From the NCBI GenBank assembly GCA_037113605.1, contig CM073733.1, positions 32,827,501-32,891,500 on the forward strand: a stretch of 64,000 nucleotides of DNA, read 5' to 3'. Positions 1-7,644 of the stretch are shown here, piece after piece (position 1 is the first letter of the stretch; every line of letters starts with the position of its first letter). The notes below the pieces were generated by a model. That model saw nothing but the letters and a program-made list of their open reading frames with translations. It did no database searches and was not told the DNA's origin. The stretch is from Calophaca sinica (Eukaryota > Streptophyta > Magnoliopsida > Fabales > Fabaceae). The translations under genes and the position numbers were made by a program.

Positions 1-1040
1 ATTGTAGACATGCATTCATGAGTTAAGTATTGTGATAGAAATCACTTAAAAGACACCAAGATTCCTCATAAGAGGAGATGTACGGTATAGTTAGTCTCGC
101 GGGACGCCACTTGGAGGTTAATGACGTCTAACCACCATACCGTTAGCTATGTTGAGTGGGGTCTATGAATTGAAGTATATGACCAAATCCAATAACATAG
201 ATTCCCGGTTAAATATTAATTCAACCATACAGGAATAGTCCAGACGTGCTATGCACGAAGTAATGAAGAACTATATGTTCTTAGTTATAGTTGCATTGCA
301 TTTCATTTTAGCCTTGCTAAGTAAAAAGTAGAAAAAGAATGTTTATGTGAGTTATGTGATTTACTTTGCATTGCTATGTTTAGTTTTCTCTCAAGTATGA
401 TACGTAGGGTATTGGACTGTGGATTATCTCACCCGGCAATATACTATGTTATCTAAGTGTATACTGGATTGGGATAATTACGACCAGCAATATACTAAGT
501 AAGTCTAAGTGTCTAAGTGTATGTTGGACTGGGATAATTACAACCAGCAATATACTAAGTTTAAGCTCAAGTTAGTGCATTCTAGGGCTTCAAGTTTAGG
601 ATGCCTAGCAAGTATTATGTTTTTAAGCTAGCCTTAGATTTAGAGGAAAAGTAGGTGTTAGCAATAATGCCTTAGATAGTTTTATTACTATTGTAGGATT
701 CGTCGAGAGAATGGTGAGGAGTCTATGAAGGGGTCACTGAGATTTATAATCTCACCCCGTTCCTTTTTTATTTTTTTTCCAGATAAACAGGTACCAAAGG
801 CAGATGAGGCGAAGCTCCAGGCTTGGGACTCATAGATTAGGTTTTATGTTGTAATGGAATTTTGATATTCCAAGAATTGTATAAGTTGTAATCTATTTAT
901 TAGATTTAAGATTTAAGTTTTAAATTTATGACTTGGATTACTGTAATCAAGTTTGTAAATTATTAGTAATTCCTGTGTTTTAATGTAATTTGTCGGACTT
1001 TCAATTCACAACTAGAATTAAGTAATTTAGAGACAAATTT
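1..1040. other. Noncoding, repeat-like DNA left of the viral insert
   Basis: No convincing protein is visible on either strand. The stretch is AT-rich, holds a short tandem repeat (411-560), and has a pyrimidine-rich tract near 762-780 after a small inverted repeat (GAGATTTATAATCTC at 740-754). It may be the remains of an LTR or another transposon, but no termini or target duplication could be defined. The viral ORFs on the minus strand stop being recognisable just right of this region, so one edge of the viral insert probably lies near 1040-1117. Confidence 0.4.
411..560 (+). repeat. Short tandem repeat, about 2.7 copies of a 52-60 bp unit
   Basis: Three successive copies begin near 411, 463 and 523. 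Each has TGGAYTG, then a GGATTAT/GGGATAATTA block, then CAGCAATATACTA or CGGCAATATACTA, followed by a TCTAAGTGTAT spacer. The copies differ by substitutions and a few extra bases. Confidence 0.75.
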
Positions 1041-1116
1041 TAGTGACGGAAAATAATAATTGGTCTCTAATTTCGTGGTCACAAAACTTAGTGACAGACA
1101 TAATTTTAATTCCTTT

Positions 1117-1347
1117 TCAATATTGTTTATATTCATCTTCTAATGTTTTAATACTTCGTTCTACTATTAAAATTCTATCTTTTAATTCTTGCCAATTCTC
1201 AGTAGTTAATCCTTCGGGCCATTGCATATAATAATCAAAAGATCTATATAATCTTTCTAATTCTATTTTTTCACGTTGTATTTGGTTTAAAATCATTTCT
1301 AATTTATATTTTCTTATTTCTTCATCAGAAATACCATATTTATCCAT
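1117..1347 (-). CDS. Endogenous caulimovirid: 3'-most small ORF of the chain, function unknown
   Basis: A 76-codon ORF counted from its first ATG at 1347. The same frame is open up to a GTG at 1377, and that GTG overlaps the stop of the preceding ORF as GTGA. The other junctions in this chain use ATG, so the original start here may have mutated, or translation may begin at 1347. The product is highly charged (EEIRKYKLEM, QREKIELERL, VERSIKTLEDEY) and looks helical or coiled-coil. In caulimovirids such small proteins after the movement protein include an aphid transmission factor and a virion-associated protein, but no specific match can be claimed. It is the last recognisable viral frame before the insert ends. 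Confidence 0.5.
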   Translation of the reverse strand: MDKYGISDEEIRKYKLEMILNQIQREKIELERLYRSFDYYMQWPEGLTTENWQELKDRILIVERSIKTLEDEYKQY

Positions 1348-1373
1348 AATAAATAATTCTAGAATCTTAGTGC

Positions 1374-1511
1374 TCACGATACGGTTGAGTGCGTGATTTC
1401 CACTGAGTCAATAAATCCAGATAAATCCATTATTTTACCTAAATCTATTCTATTTTCTAATAAATTCTTTGAATAATTTTCTAAAATATATTTTAATTCT
1501 TTAATCTTCAT
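1374..1511 (-). CDS. Endogenous caulimovirid: 45-codon ORF linking two viral ORFs
   Basis: A short ATG-initiated frame whose ATG at 1509-1511 lies inside the end of the upstream 119-codon ORF (11-base overlap). Its TGA at 1374-1376 overlaps a GTG at 1375-1377 that opens the next frame. It begins MKIKELKYILENYSKN and is lysine- and leucine-rich. The alternative is that this ORF and the next were once a single frame split by an indel. The overlap pattern and matching AT-rich composition support it as part of the viral polycistronic unit. Its function is unknown. Confidence 0.45.
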   Translation of the reverse strand: MKIKELKYILENYSKNLLENRIDLGKIMDLSGFIDSVEITHSTVS

Positions 1512-1860
1512 CTGGAAACCAGTCATCATCATCTATGTTTAATTCTGCAAAATAAATTCCTATATTATTCTCTAAATTTTCTTCTTGTATTTCTTCTTCT
1601 CTTGGTAGGTTTAGGTACCACAGTTCTTCTTGTATTTCATTTTTGTATACTATCGATTGTGCACAAAGCCTTCCATATTCTTCACATATTTTTGTTTTTA
1701 TTTCCTTTGGCAATTCTAATGACCATATATATTTTAATTTCTCATAAAAATCCTTATCTTCATTTTCTATTGCGTCTATATGTAATATACTAAGTTTATC
1801 ATTTACTTTTATTTCTATTTCTATTACTTTGTCCTTAATAAAAAAATTTGCGGTGTTCAT
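1501..1860 (-). CDS. Endogenous caulimovirid: 119-aa ORF, function unknown
   Basis: A complete ATG-to-stop frame of 119 residues. Its ATG (1858-1860) overlaps the preceding stop as ATGA, as expected for reinitiation on a polycistronic pararetroviral RNA. The protein starts MNTANFFIKDKVIEIEIKV and ends in a strongly acidic tail (NIDDDDWFPDED). No zinc knuckle, protease or polymerase motif is present, so it is neither the coat protein nor the polyprotein. Its position third after the movement protein suggests one of the small accessory proteins, but I do not recognise it. The open frame indicates either a fairly recent insertion or limited decay. Confidence 0.55.
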   Translation of the reverse strand: MNTANFFIKDKVIEIEIKVNDKLSILHIDAIENEDKDFYEKLKYIWSLELPKEIKTKICEEYGRLCAQSIVYKNEIQEELWYLNLPREEEIQEENLENNIGIYFAELNIDDDDWFPDED

Positions 1861-2048
1861 CTTTTTCTCTTCTTAGATCTTTCAAGATTTTCTATTTTTA
1901 ACAGTATATTTTCTTTTACTATAAGTATTCCTTCTATTTCTTTCCTATTTCTGTCATTTAATTTTTTTTTTAGATAATCCTTTAATATTCTATGAAAATT
2001 TTTAATTTCATTTTTAACCTCTTCCTTTCTTAATTTTAAACTATTCAT
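1857..2048 (-). CDS. Endogenous caulimovirid: 63-aa basic ORF directly after the movement protein
   Basis: A 63-residue ORF rich in lysine, arginine, glutamate and leucine (starts MNSLKLRKEEVKNEIKNF, ends SKKRKR), probably one long helix. Its ATG at 2046-2048 overlaps the movement-protein stop in the four-base pattern ATGA, and its own stop overlaps the next ATG the same way. This tight packing is typical of caulimovirid genomes, whose transactivator permits reinitiation, and is unlike neighbouring host DNA. The basic tail might bind nucleic acid. Function is not recognised. Confidence 0.55.
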   Translation of the reverse strand: MNSLKLRKEEVKNEIKNFHRILKDYLKKKLNDRNRKEIEGILIVKENILLKIENLERSKKRKR

Positions 2049-2965
2049 ATTCTATTTCTTACATACAAATCTAGTTCTTTTACCTGATTAGCTAATTTAT
2101 TTATTTTGTTTTCTTCATTTTCTTCTAGTTCACAAAATCCAATCGGTTTTGGTGTTAATATTCTTGGTTTTCTTATAAAAGTTCCTAGATCTGTAATTTC
2201 ATTTTTCTTAGGATAATAAATCTTTCCTATATCTTCAAATAGGCTTGGGATATCTATTCTATCATTATTTCTAAAGGTAATACTATGATGTGAATTTGTT
2301 AGTGCGTAATTAACACAATAAGTGACCGAAAAAATTTTATCTCCTGTTTTCATTAAATTTCCTCTTAGGAATTTGTGTTCAAGAGTTAGTGATTGATCTA
2401 ATCTTTGAGTACTTAAAGGTATTCCAATATTTGGATGAATCTCAAACTTTAACTTAACATAAGCTAAGTTTCCTTCTATAACTCCTAATATTTTGTCCTT
2501 TGGATCGGTGATTCTATCATCCTTTAATACTAATTCTATTGGTGAATTTATTCCTTCCTGAAAAGTTGCTTTTATTAGAACTTGTATTGCTCCTATATGA
2601 ATATATCCTATTTTATCACTATGTTCTTTTTTCTTTATATTTTTTTTTAATTCCATAAGTTTTTTCTTATTTAATAACTGTATACAAGTATTTCCTTGAG
2701 CATCTGCTATGTCTGTTGGTGCTTCATTAATTATTTTCCCATAGTATATTATATTTTCCTTTTGGTTAAATTTTTTCATCAACCCCTTAAATCTTTCCTT
2801 TCCTTTAACTCCTTTCATGTTTGCATCCTTTGACAAATCTAAGTCTTCTTGTTGTATTCTTTGGAATAAAGTTGGGTCTATCAAAATACTTCCTTCATAG
2901 TTTCCATCTTCTTCAGTAATATGTAAGTGTTCTATATCATTATTATCTATTGTTTCTCTTTCCAT
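2045..2965 (-). CDS. Endogenous caulimovirid movement protein (30K superfamily)
   Basis: A 306-residue frame from the first ATG at 2965; the frame is open further upstream but without an ATG. The central region carries the features of caulimovirid cell-to-cell movement proteins. A GKIINEAPTDIADAQGN block is followed by a long basic stretch, then GYIHIGAIQVLIKATF and the IELVLKDDRI strand, then the LEHKFLRGN and VTYCVNYALTNSHHS segments of the 30K core. These proteins form tubules through plasmodesmata for virus spread. The C-terminus (NKINKLANQVKELDLYVRN) is a probable coiled coil. Length fits the family. It is first in the ORF chain after the promoter/leader region at 3.0-3.35 kb. No internal stop is present. 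I infer a remnant integrated in the host genome, because plastid DNA and transposons flank it. Confidence 0.8.
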   Translation of the reverse strand: MERETIDNNDIEHLHITEEDGNYEGSILIDPTLFQRIQQEDLDLSKDANMKGVKGKERFKGLMKKFNQKENIIYYGKIINEAPTDIADAQGNTCIQLLNKKKLMELKKNIKKKEHSDKIGYIHIGAIQVLIKATFQEGINSPIELVLKDDRITDPKDKILGVIEGNLAYVKLKFEIHPNIGIPLSTQRLDQSLTLEHKFLRGNLMKTGDKIFSVTYCVNYALTNSHHSITFRNNDRIDIPSLFEDIGKIYYPKKNEITDLGTFIRKPRILTPKPIGFCELEENEENKINKLANQVKELDLYVRNRI

Positions 2966-3178
2966 TTCAGTTTTTATATAAGCATAAAATAACAATAGTA
3001 ATAATAACAACAATAATTAAATTATTCAAGAAGAGTAAGTAAGTATACCTGACTATGCTTCTGAATATTTGATTAAGTAAGTCCACTGCTGCTTCCGCAA
3101 TTCTCCATTAGTTGTTGAATATTTAACAAGGTTTTGAGTAAAGAAAATAAGTCAAGAAGATTGAGTGAAATGAGTGAT

Positions 3179-3347
3179 TTTATTCATAATAAGTGGTAAT
3201 TTTACAAGGATAGATGGATACACTCTCAAGTATCCGACTAGCTCCTAAAGAACTAGCACAAGTTTTCCTAAGGAAAACATTTCTCAGAGAGAAATTTCAT
3301 TCTTCAACTTTCTCTACTTACTAAGTGAAGAAATGGCCTTATTTATA
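3179..3347 (-). promoter_or_regulatory. Putative pararetroviral promoter, leader start and polyadenylation signal
   Basis: On the minus strand a TATA box (TATAAATAAG, 3347-3338) is followed about 155 bases downstream by AATAAA (3184-3179). A G-box CACGTG lies about 95 bases upstream of the TATA box (3441-3446). In caulimovirids the pregenomic promoter overlaps the end of the transactivator ORF. The transcript passes a poly(A) signal just after its start, which it skips once and uses the second time, giving terminal redundancy. The spacing and the position between the 319-codon ORF and the movement protein fit that plan. No methionine-tRNA primer-binding site was seen between 3013 and 3160. 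Activity is not implied. Confidence 0.55.
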
Positions 3348-3469
3348 GCCTAATGGCCTTCCACTATTTACAATAGTAGTATAGCACTACATTAGTGCTT
3401 TACATTGTGACTTCAATAATACTACATTTTTTAGTGCCTTCACGTGAACACTCAGAATGGTTTCAAACT

Positions 3470-4429
3470 CTACTCCTCCACTATTGCTTCAAAGTCTTCT
3501 TTCTCCTCTATTGCTTTGTCTTTTTCTTTGACACATCTTTCACATGCATGGTCCTTACTTTCCTTGATCATAGAGCATAAATTATTGAGGACAAATGGCC
3601 TATATTCCATTAGGGGTCCCGATAGTGAGTAGAAAGCTGCCTCAAAATTTGTCAGAAGACTCATGTCTTTTTCCTTTATTTCTTTATTGCTTGTCTTGCT
3701 TAAAAGCAGAGTGTAGGGTCCTTTGTATAGTACTTTGATGTAAGACCCTTTTCCAATGGCTTGACATTGAGTGAAAATACTTGCCAATTGATTACTTATT
3801 ACTTGAGTCATTAATTCTTCCCCATAGACCGTGTCATTGGGTTCATCCTTCAGCGGAAAATTATTATTGCTTATTCCAATAAAAACTGTTGTCTTATAAA
3901 TTATTAAATTTCTAACACTTGGTAAGTCTAATCTAGTAAATCTTTCATCAGTTGCTATTAGTAACGTTATTTCATTAGTCCATTGTAATAACACTTCCTC
4001 TTTATTTCTTGCACAGTCAATATTTAGTATGTTACCCTGTCTAATATTTTCATAATGTGGTTTATATTCTTCTTGAATTTTAGTCCATTTACCACTCTTT
4101 CTTGAATATCCTTTTTTATTCATTGTTTCAAATTCATGTTTTTCCCAAGTATTATCTGGATTCCAATGTTCTCCCCATTTTCTTTTTGATTTTGTATTGC
4201 TTGTTTCTCCTTTTTCCATAAATATTTCATCATAATCCGATTCTGATTCTGAAGAGCTGTAATTTAATATTACCTCCTCAGTTTCCTTTTTAGTCTCTAT
4301 TTGCTCTACTTTTTGTATTTGTTTATTTTCTTCCTCAATTATTGTTAATTGTTCTAGTAATTGCTGAATTTCTTCAATATCATTTGACCTTTTTAGGGTC
4401 TCCATATATTCTTCTTTTATCCTCCCCAT
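3470..4429 (-). CDS. Endogenous caulimovirid 319-aa ORF in transactivator (ORF VI) position
   Basis: A complete 319-residue ATG-initiated frame. The first 60 residues form an acidic coiled-coil-like region, followed by a serine/acid tract (YSSSESESDYDE). The core contains LLIATDERFTRLDLPSVRN, LIIYKTTVFIGISNNNF and YKGPYTLLLSKTS. The C-terminus has CERC and a Glu/Lys-rich helix. It ends about 120 bases upstream of the putative promoter TATA box, where caulimovirids place the inclusion-body/transactivator gene. That position is the main reason for the call, because I cannot recognise a diagnostic family motif with certainty. There is no CCHC knuckle (coat protein) and no polymerase motif. The alternative is a clade-specific ORF of unknown role. 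Confidence 0.5.
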   Translation of the reverse strand: MGRIKEEYMETLKRSNDIEEIQQLLEQLTIIEEENKQIQKVEQIETKKETEEVILNYSSSESESDYDEIFMEKGETSNTKSKRKWGEHWNPDNTWEKHEFETMNKKGYSRKSGKWTKIQEEYKPHYENIRQGNILNIDCARNKEEVLLQWTNEITLLIATDERFTRLDLPSVRNLIIYKTTVFIGISNNNFPLKDEPNDTVYGEELMTQVISNQLASIFTQCQAIGKGSYIKVLYKGPYTLLLSKTSNKEIKEKDMSLLTNFEAAFYSLSGPLMEYRPFVLNNLCSMIKESKDHACERCVKEKDKAIEEKEDFEAIVEE

Positions 4430-4508
4430 GATGACACTGGTTTTAATAAACTTGAGGAATCATATCTTATTATTTCTTTAATTTCTGATTTGTGATTTAT
4501 CAGTTCTT

Positions 4509-4866
4509 CTAAATCTTTATTGTTATACTTCTATTACTTTCTTCATATTCTAAGAGATCTTCTAATTGCTGGAGAATTTCTCTAATTTTATTAATATTTT
4601 GGTTCTCATCAACTTCTTTTCCTTTATTTATTCCATCTAATGTACTTCGTATATTATTTATTTCGTCTCGTTCATTTTTTATTTTATGACATGTATAATT
4701 TGTAATTCTATCAGTGTTTTCAATCAATAAGTTTATATTTTTATTGATTTCTATAAGTGTTTTATTTAATTCTTTATACATAACTTCTATTTCTTCAGAT
4801 AAAGTCATTTCCGTGGCTAATTCAACTTTTCCTAGTAGTGATTTACGTTGAGGTGCGGGTGTTACA
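4509..4866 (-). pseudogene. Endogenous caulimovirid: 5'-truncated ORF joined to plastid DNA
   Basis: The frame ends at 4509 and is open upstream across the viral/plastid junction near 4866. The first ATG inside viral DNA is at 4808, giving 99 residues. The sequence is a Lys/Glu/Asn-rich probable coiled coil (MTLSEEIEVMYKELNKTLIE, then INKNINLLIENTDRITNY). Codons before 4808 (TPAPQRKSLLGKVELATE) look like the interior of a longer protein, so the gene's 5' part was probably lost when plastid DNA was joined. Identity unknown. It may be the tail of a viral ORF that precedes the transactivator-position gene. Confidence 0.45.
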
Positions 4867-5737
4867 TAAGCTGACTCGAACCGCTGACATCTGCCACAGG
4901 GTAAACCACTGCCTCTCAGGCCCCGACTGATTCTATCATAGAGGCTAACGACAGACAATAACCCCCCGAACACAGCTTGCAACTTTCATCGTACTGTGTT
5001 CTTCAAAGAGTAACTCTTCTCAAAATATCAAAAGGTGCTGAGTTGGAATCCCATTCTAACTAAGGATTCTTGTGATTCCAGAGGATCCAGCTACAGGAGA
5101 ACCGGAAATGAAGAGCTTTTCCCCCTTTTTCTGCACGACTCTTTGGTCTTAAGAAAGCAGGTTTTAAGAATGAGTAATTGTACTTCTCCGACCCTTAATT
5201 GTTCAACCTGTGAGCAGATAACTAATGTGTTCCGCTTTTTAAACAGGGTTCTATGGTCGGTCCGCGACCCCTGGATGCCGAAGGTGTCCTTGGGGTGATC
5301 TTTTAGTTCTTACAGGGTGAAGACGATGGGGTCAGTCCATGGATTTTCTTTCCTTTTGTTTTCCCGCATTTCACTCGAAGGGTTGAAGGGAGATAGCACA
5401 TTAAGCTGTTCGCAAGGGCCAGCTTGATCCTCTTCTCCAGGATCTCAGATGAGGAAACCCTAGGAGAGCCACCAACTCCAACTACCGTCCATGTACGATC
5501 CATACTAGATCTGACCAACTGCCCATCCTACCTCATCTACGTTCTTGATAGCCCATCTTTGTCTCAGTAGAGTCTTTTAGTGGCACGTTTTGGTCCTCTT
5601 TCCCATTACTTAGAAAAAGTGAGCCACTGGTTCAGGTACAAGATACTATCATTACCGACTGGACAATTAGACATCCAACCCGTAATCGCAACGATCCAAT
5701 TGCAAGAGCGGAGCTCTACCAACTAAGCTATATCCCC
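4866..5737 (-). pseudogene. trnA-UGC: Plastid-derived trnA-UGC with group II intron (nuclear copy)
   Basis: The 5' exon begins at 5737 (GGGGATATAGCTTAGTTGGT on -) and runs to the anticodon region near 5699. An intron of about 810 bases follows. The 3' exon near 4884-4866 contains CAGCGGTTCGAGTC. Plastid trnA-UGC decodes alanine and has an intron of this length between the rRNA genes. Here the 3' exon ends in altered sequence (GCTTATGTAAC instead of the normal acceptor end), and the nuclear setting lacks plastid expression signals, so it should not yield a tRNA. Confidence 0.85.
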
Positions 5738-5808
5738 CCGTGCCAAGTTGGAACATGCATGAAGGAGTCAAGTAAGTCTTCTATTCTTTTCCTTGGCGCA
5801 GCTGGGCC
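4866..5808 (-). other. Nuclear plastid DNA insert (NUPT) from the rrn16-rrn23 spacer
   Basis: About 940 bases of plastid inverted-repeat DNA read on the minus strand. In order they are the last bases of trnI-GAU (TGGGCCA, 5803-5808), the trnI-trnA spacer, the trnA-UGC 5' exon, its group II intron and most of its 3' exon. Homology stops in the trnA 3' exon near 4866, where viral DNA begins, and at 5808 just inside trnI. Substitutions and small indels, and the lack of neighbouring rRNA genes, show it is a nuclear copy. I recognised it from knowledge of angiosperm plastid sequence. Confidence 0.85.
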
Positions 5809-6466
5809 ACATAAATGATCATATATATTTTGCATGCTACTGCAAGTAATATATTAGTCTTCATACCATACATCAATATCAATTATCCCCATTGAACAAC
5901 ACATGTTAACTTAGTCCTGCCACGTACAATTTATTTTGTATCCACCAAATATTTATTATGTATCCACCAAATAAATTTTAAATTTTATTTTCAATAACAC
6001 ATTCAAAATACTAACCTCGAAGCTGTAGCATCCCTTTGTTATTAAGGGGAAGAATGGCTCAAATTCCATTGCCCTTTGGAAATCAAAAGAAGCTTAGTCT
6101 GTCATTTATAGTTGTTGTAGCTGAAACCATATGCATTAGTTCAACGTCAACAGAGCAATTTTTGCCAGTAAAAACATTACCAAAGCATGAAATTAATGAT
6201 TCACACACATATTAACACTACCAATAAAGCATTACTAATAATACACACACATATTATGATGCCAAATATAATGCCACGACCTCGTTACTTTGTCTTGCAT
6301 TACTTTGTAACTATTCCATCATTATATGCAAATTAAGCATTGTGCTTAATTGATTCATTTAGAAGCTTGGTCTTGCAGTATTTTGTAACTATTCCAGTTC
6401 AAGATTAAACCAATTAAGCAAATAATTTTATCAATAAAAAAGTAACATGAGACTACGCTTGTCATG
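5809..6466. other. AT-rich intergenic stretch
   Basis: No coding capacity is seen. The segment contains short imperfect repeats, for example TTGTAACTATTCCA occurrences near 6304 and 6385 (TTTGTAACTATTCC). Nothing else is recognised. Confidence 0.4.
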
Positions 6467-6656
6467 CGGCATGCTTTAACATTCTTTGTTAGGAATAATA
6501 ACCGCAATTGATTTAGAACTTGTCAGATTAACAATTAGCAAGGTAATATTGAAGTATTAATGCTGAAGGCAAGGAGCGTAAATGAGGTCTATCAAAATTT
6601 TGTAAGCCATCCTATTGGATGTCAATTACTTCAAATCAATATGCAATATCAGTTAC
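6467..6656 (+). repeat. Left copy of a local duplication flanking the Tat element
   Basis: The sequence from CGGCATGCTTTAACATTC to CAATATGCAATATCA recurs at 18988-19116 beyond the other end of the 12.3-kb Tat element. The right copy lacks about 60 internal bases. The last five bases before the element (GTTAC, 6652-6656) are the element's target-site duplication. The duplication therefore existed before the insertion, or formed with it, and the retrotransposon landed at the end of this copy. Confidence 0.8.
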
Positions 6657-7046
6657 TGTTCTGATGTAGAACTCAGAGGATGGCCAGAGTGAAGCGATGC
6701 GGTGATGCTCGCAGTGGTTGACGACGACGCGGGGGGTGGTGTACCAGCAGAGACTCCGATGCCTAAGTCAGTTTAGGTAGGAGGTGAGGTAAGCAGGAAA
6801 AAGTGAATGAATCATACCTAGATCATGAAGACGATCCTTTTTATAGTGCTTGAAGACGGTTATCAGGAAATAACCGCTCCCGCAAGATCCGGGGTACCGT
6901 CAGATCATGCCAGGCTGTGATGAGTTGGTGTGAGGACCGTTGAATCTGCCACGTCGACCTGGCTCCGAAGTGGTCGAGCGAACTGTGCGTAGGAATGGGC
7001 CTTCGCACGCGCCCTGTTGGATTGGGCCTTGGCCCAGTCCGGAACA
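6657..7046 (-). repeat. Tat element 3' LTR with adjacent polypurine tract
   Basis: The LTR begins TGTTCTGATG and ends CCGGAACA on +, so its ends are inverted TGTTC/GAACA. It matches 18568-18963 with scattered, mainly transition differences and a small indel near 6930. On the minus strand a purine-rich tract (CTTAGGGGCAAC, 7058-7047) directly precedes the LTR and is the likely PPT priming plus-strand synthesis. Confidence 0.88.
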
Positions 7047-7644
7047 GTTGCCCCTAAGTCGGTAGCTCGAGTGTCGAGGTGGTGACTTGTTGAACGTTTG
7101 CCTTTGGGTGATGTCGACATTCGCTGTTTGAAAAAGGATGTCGATGCTCGTTGTCTTACTTGAGGAGAGGGAACTAAAAGGCCTCTAAAGCCGTAGGCAC
7201 GTGAGCATTAAGTTTAAAATTCAAACTGTCGCTTCAGCCGCCTTTGGGATTTGGAGCGTCACGCTGTTTCGAGGCGAGTCATTATTGCTCTATGCCCTCA
7301 GGTTAAATAGGTTTCTCCTGTCATTGATCAACAGTGAGAAGGAAAAAGGTCACGTCCTAAATTAGATTTGGGGTTTATAAGTACTCATCCCCTTTTTCTT
7401 TTGTCCGTTTCGTTTCGCAAAGCTTCTGAGATACTCTTCCGTTTCGCCTTTCCTTCTTCTTCTTCTTCTTCTTCTCCAGTGATTCCTTGAGTGCCTGCTG
7501 GTTCGTTTCTCTTCTCCGGTGGTTCATTTCCCCTACCGTACGTGCTTGCTCACGTTTCTGTTTCTTCAATTTCCCTGCAAAAACTTCTTCATTTACAGGT
7601 AAATCTCTTTTTATTTTCTCTGTCTTTCCTTTTTCAGTTTCGAA

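Noticed and set aside
3013..3160. Search for a methionine-tRNA primer-binding site in the viral leader
   Set aside because: No TGGTATCAGAGC-like sequence is present; the site may lie elsewhere or be lost.
5035..5298. 87-codon open frame on +
   Set aside because: It lies within the plastid trnA intron copy, antisense to the tRNA; chance frame.
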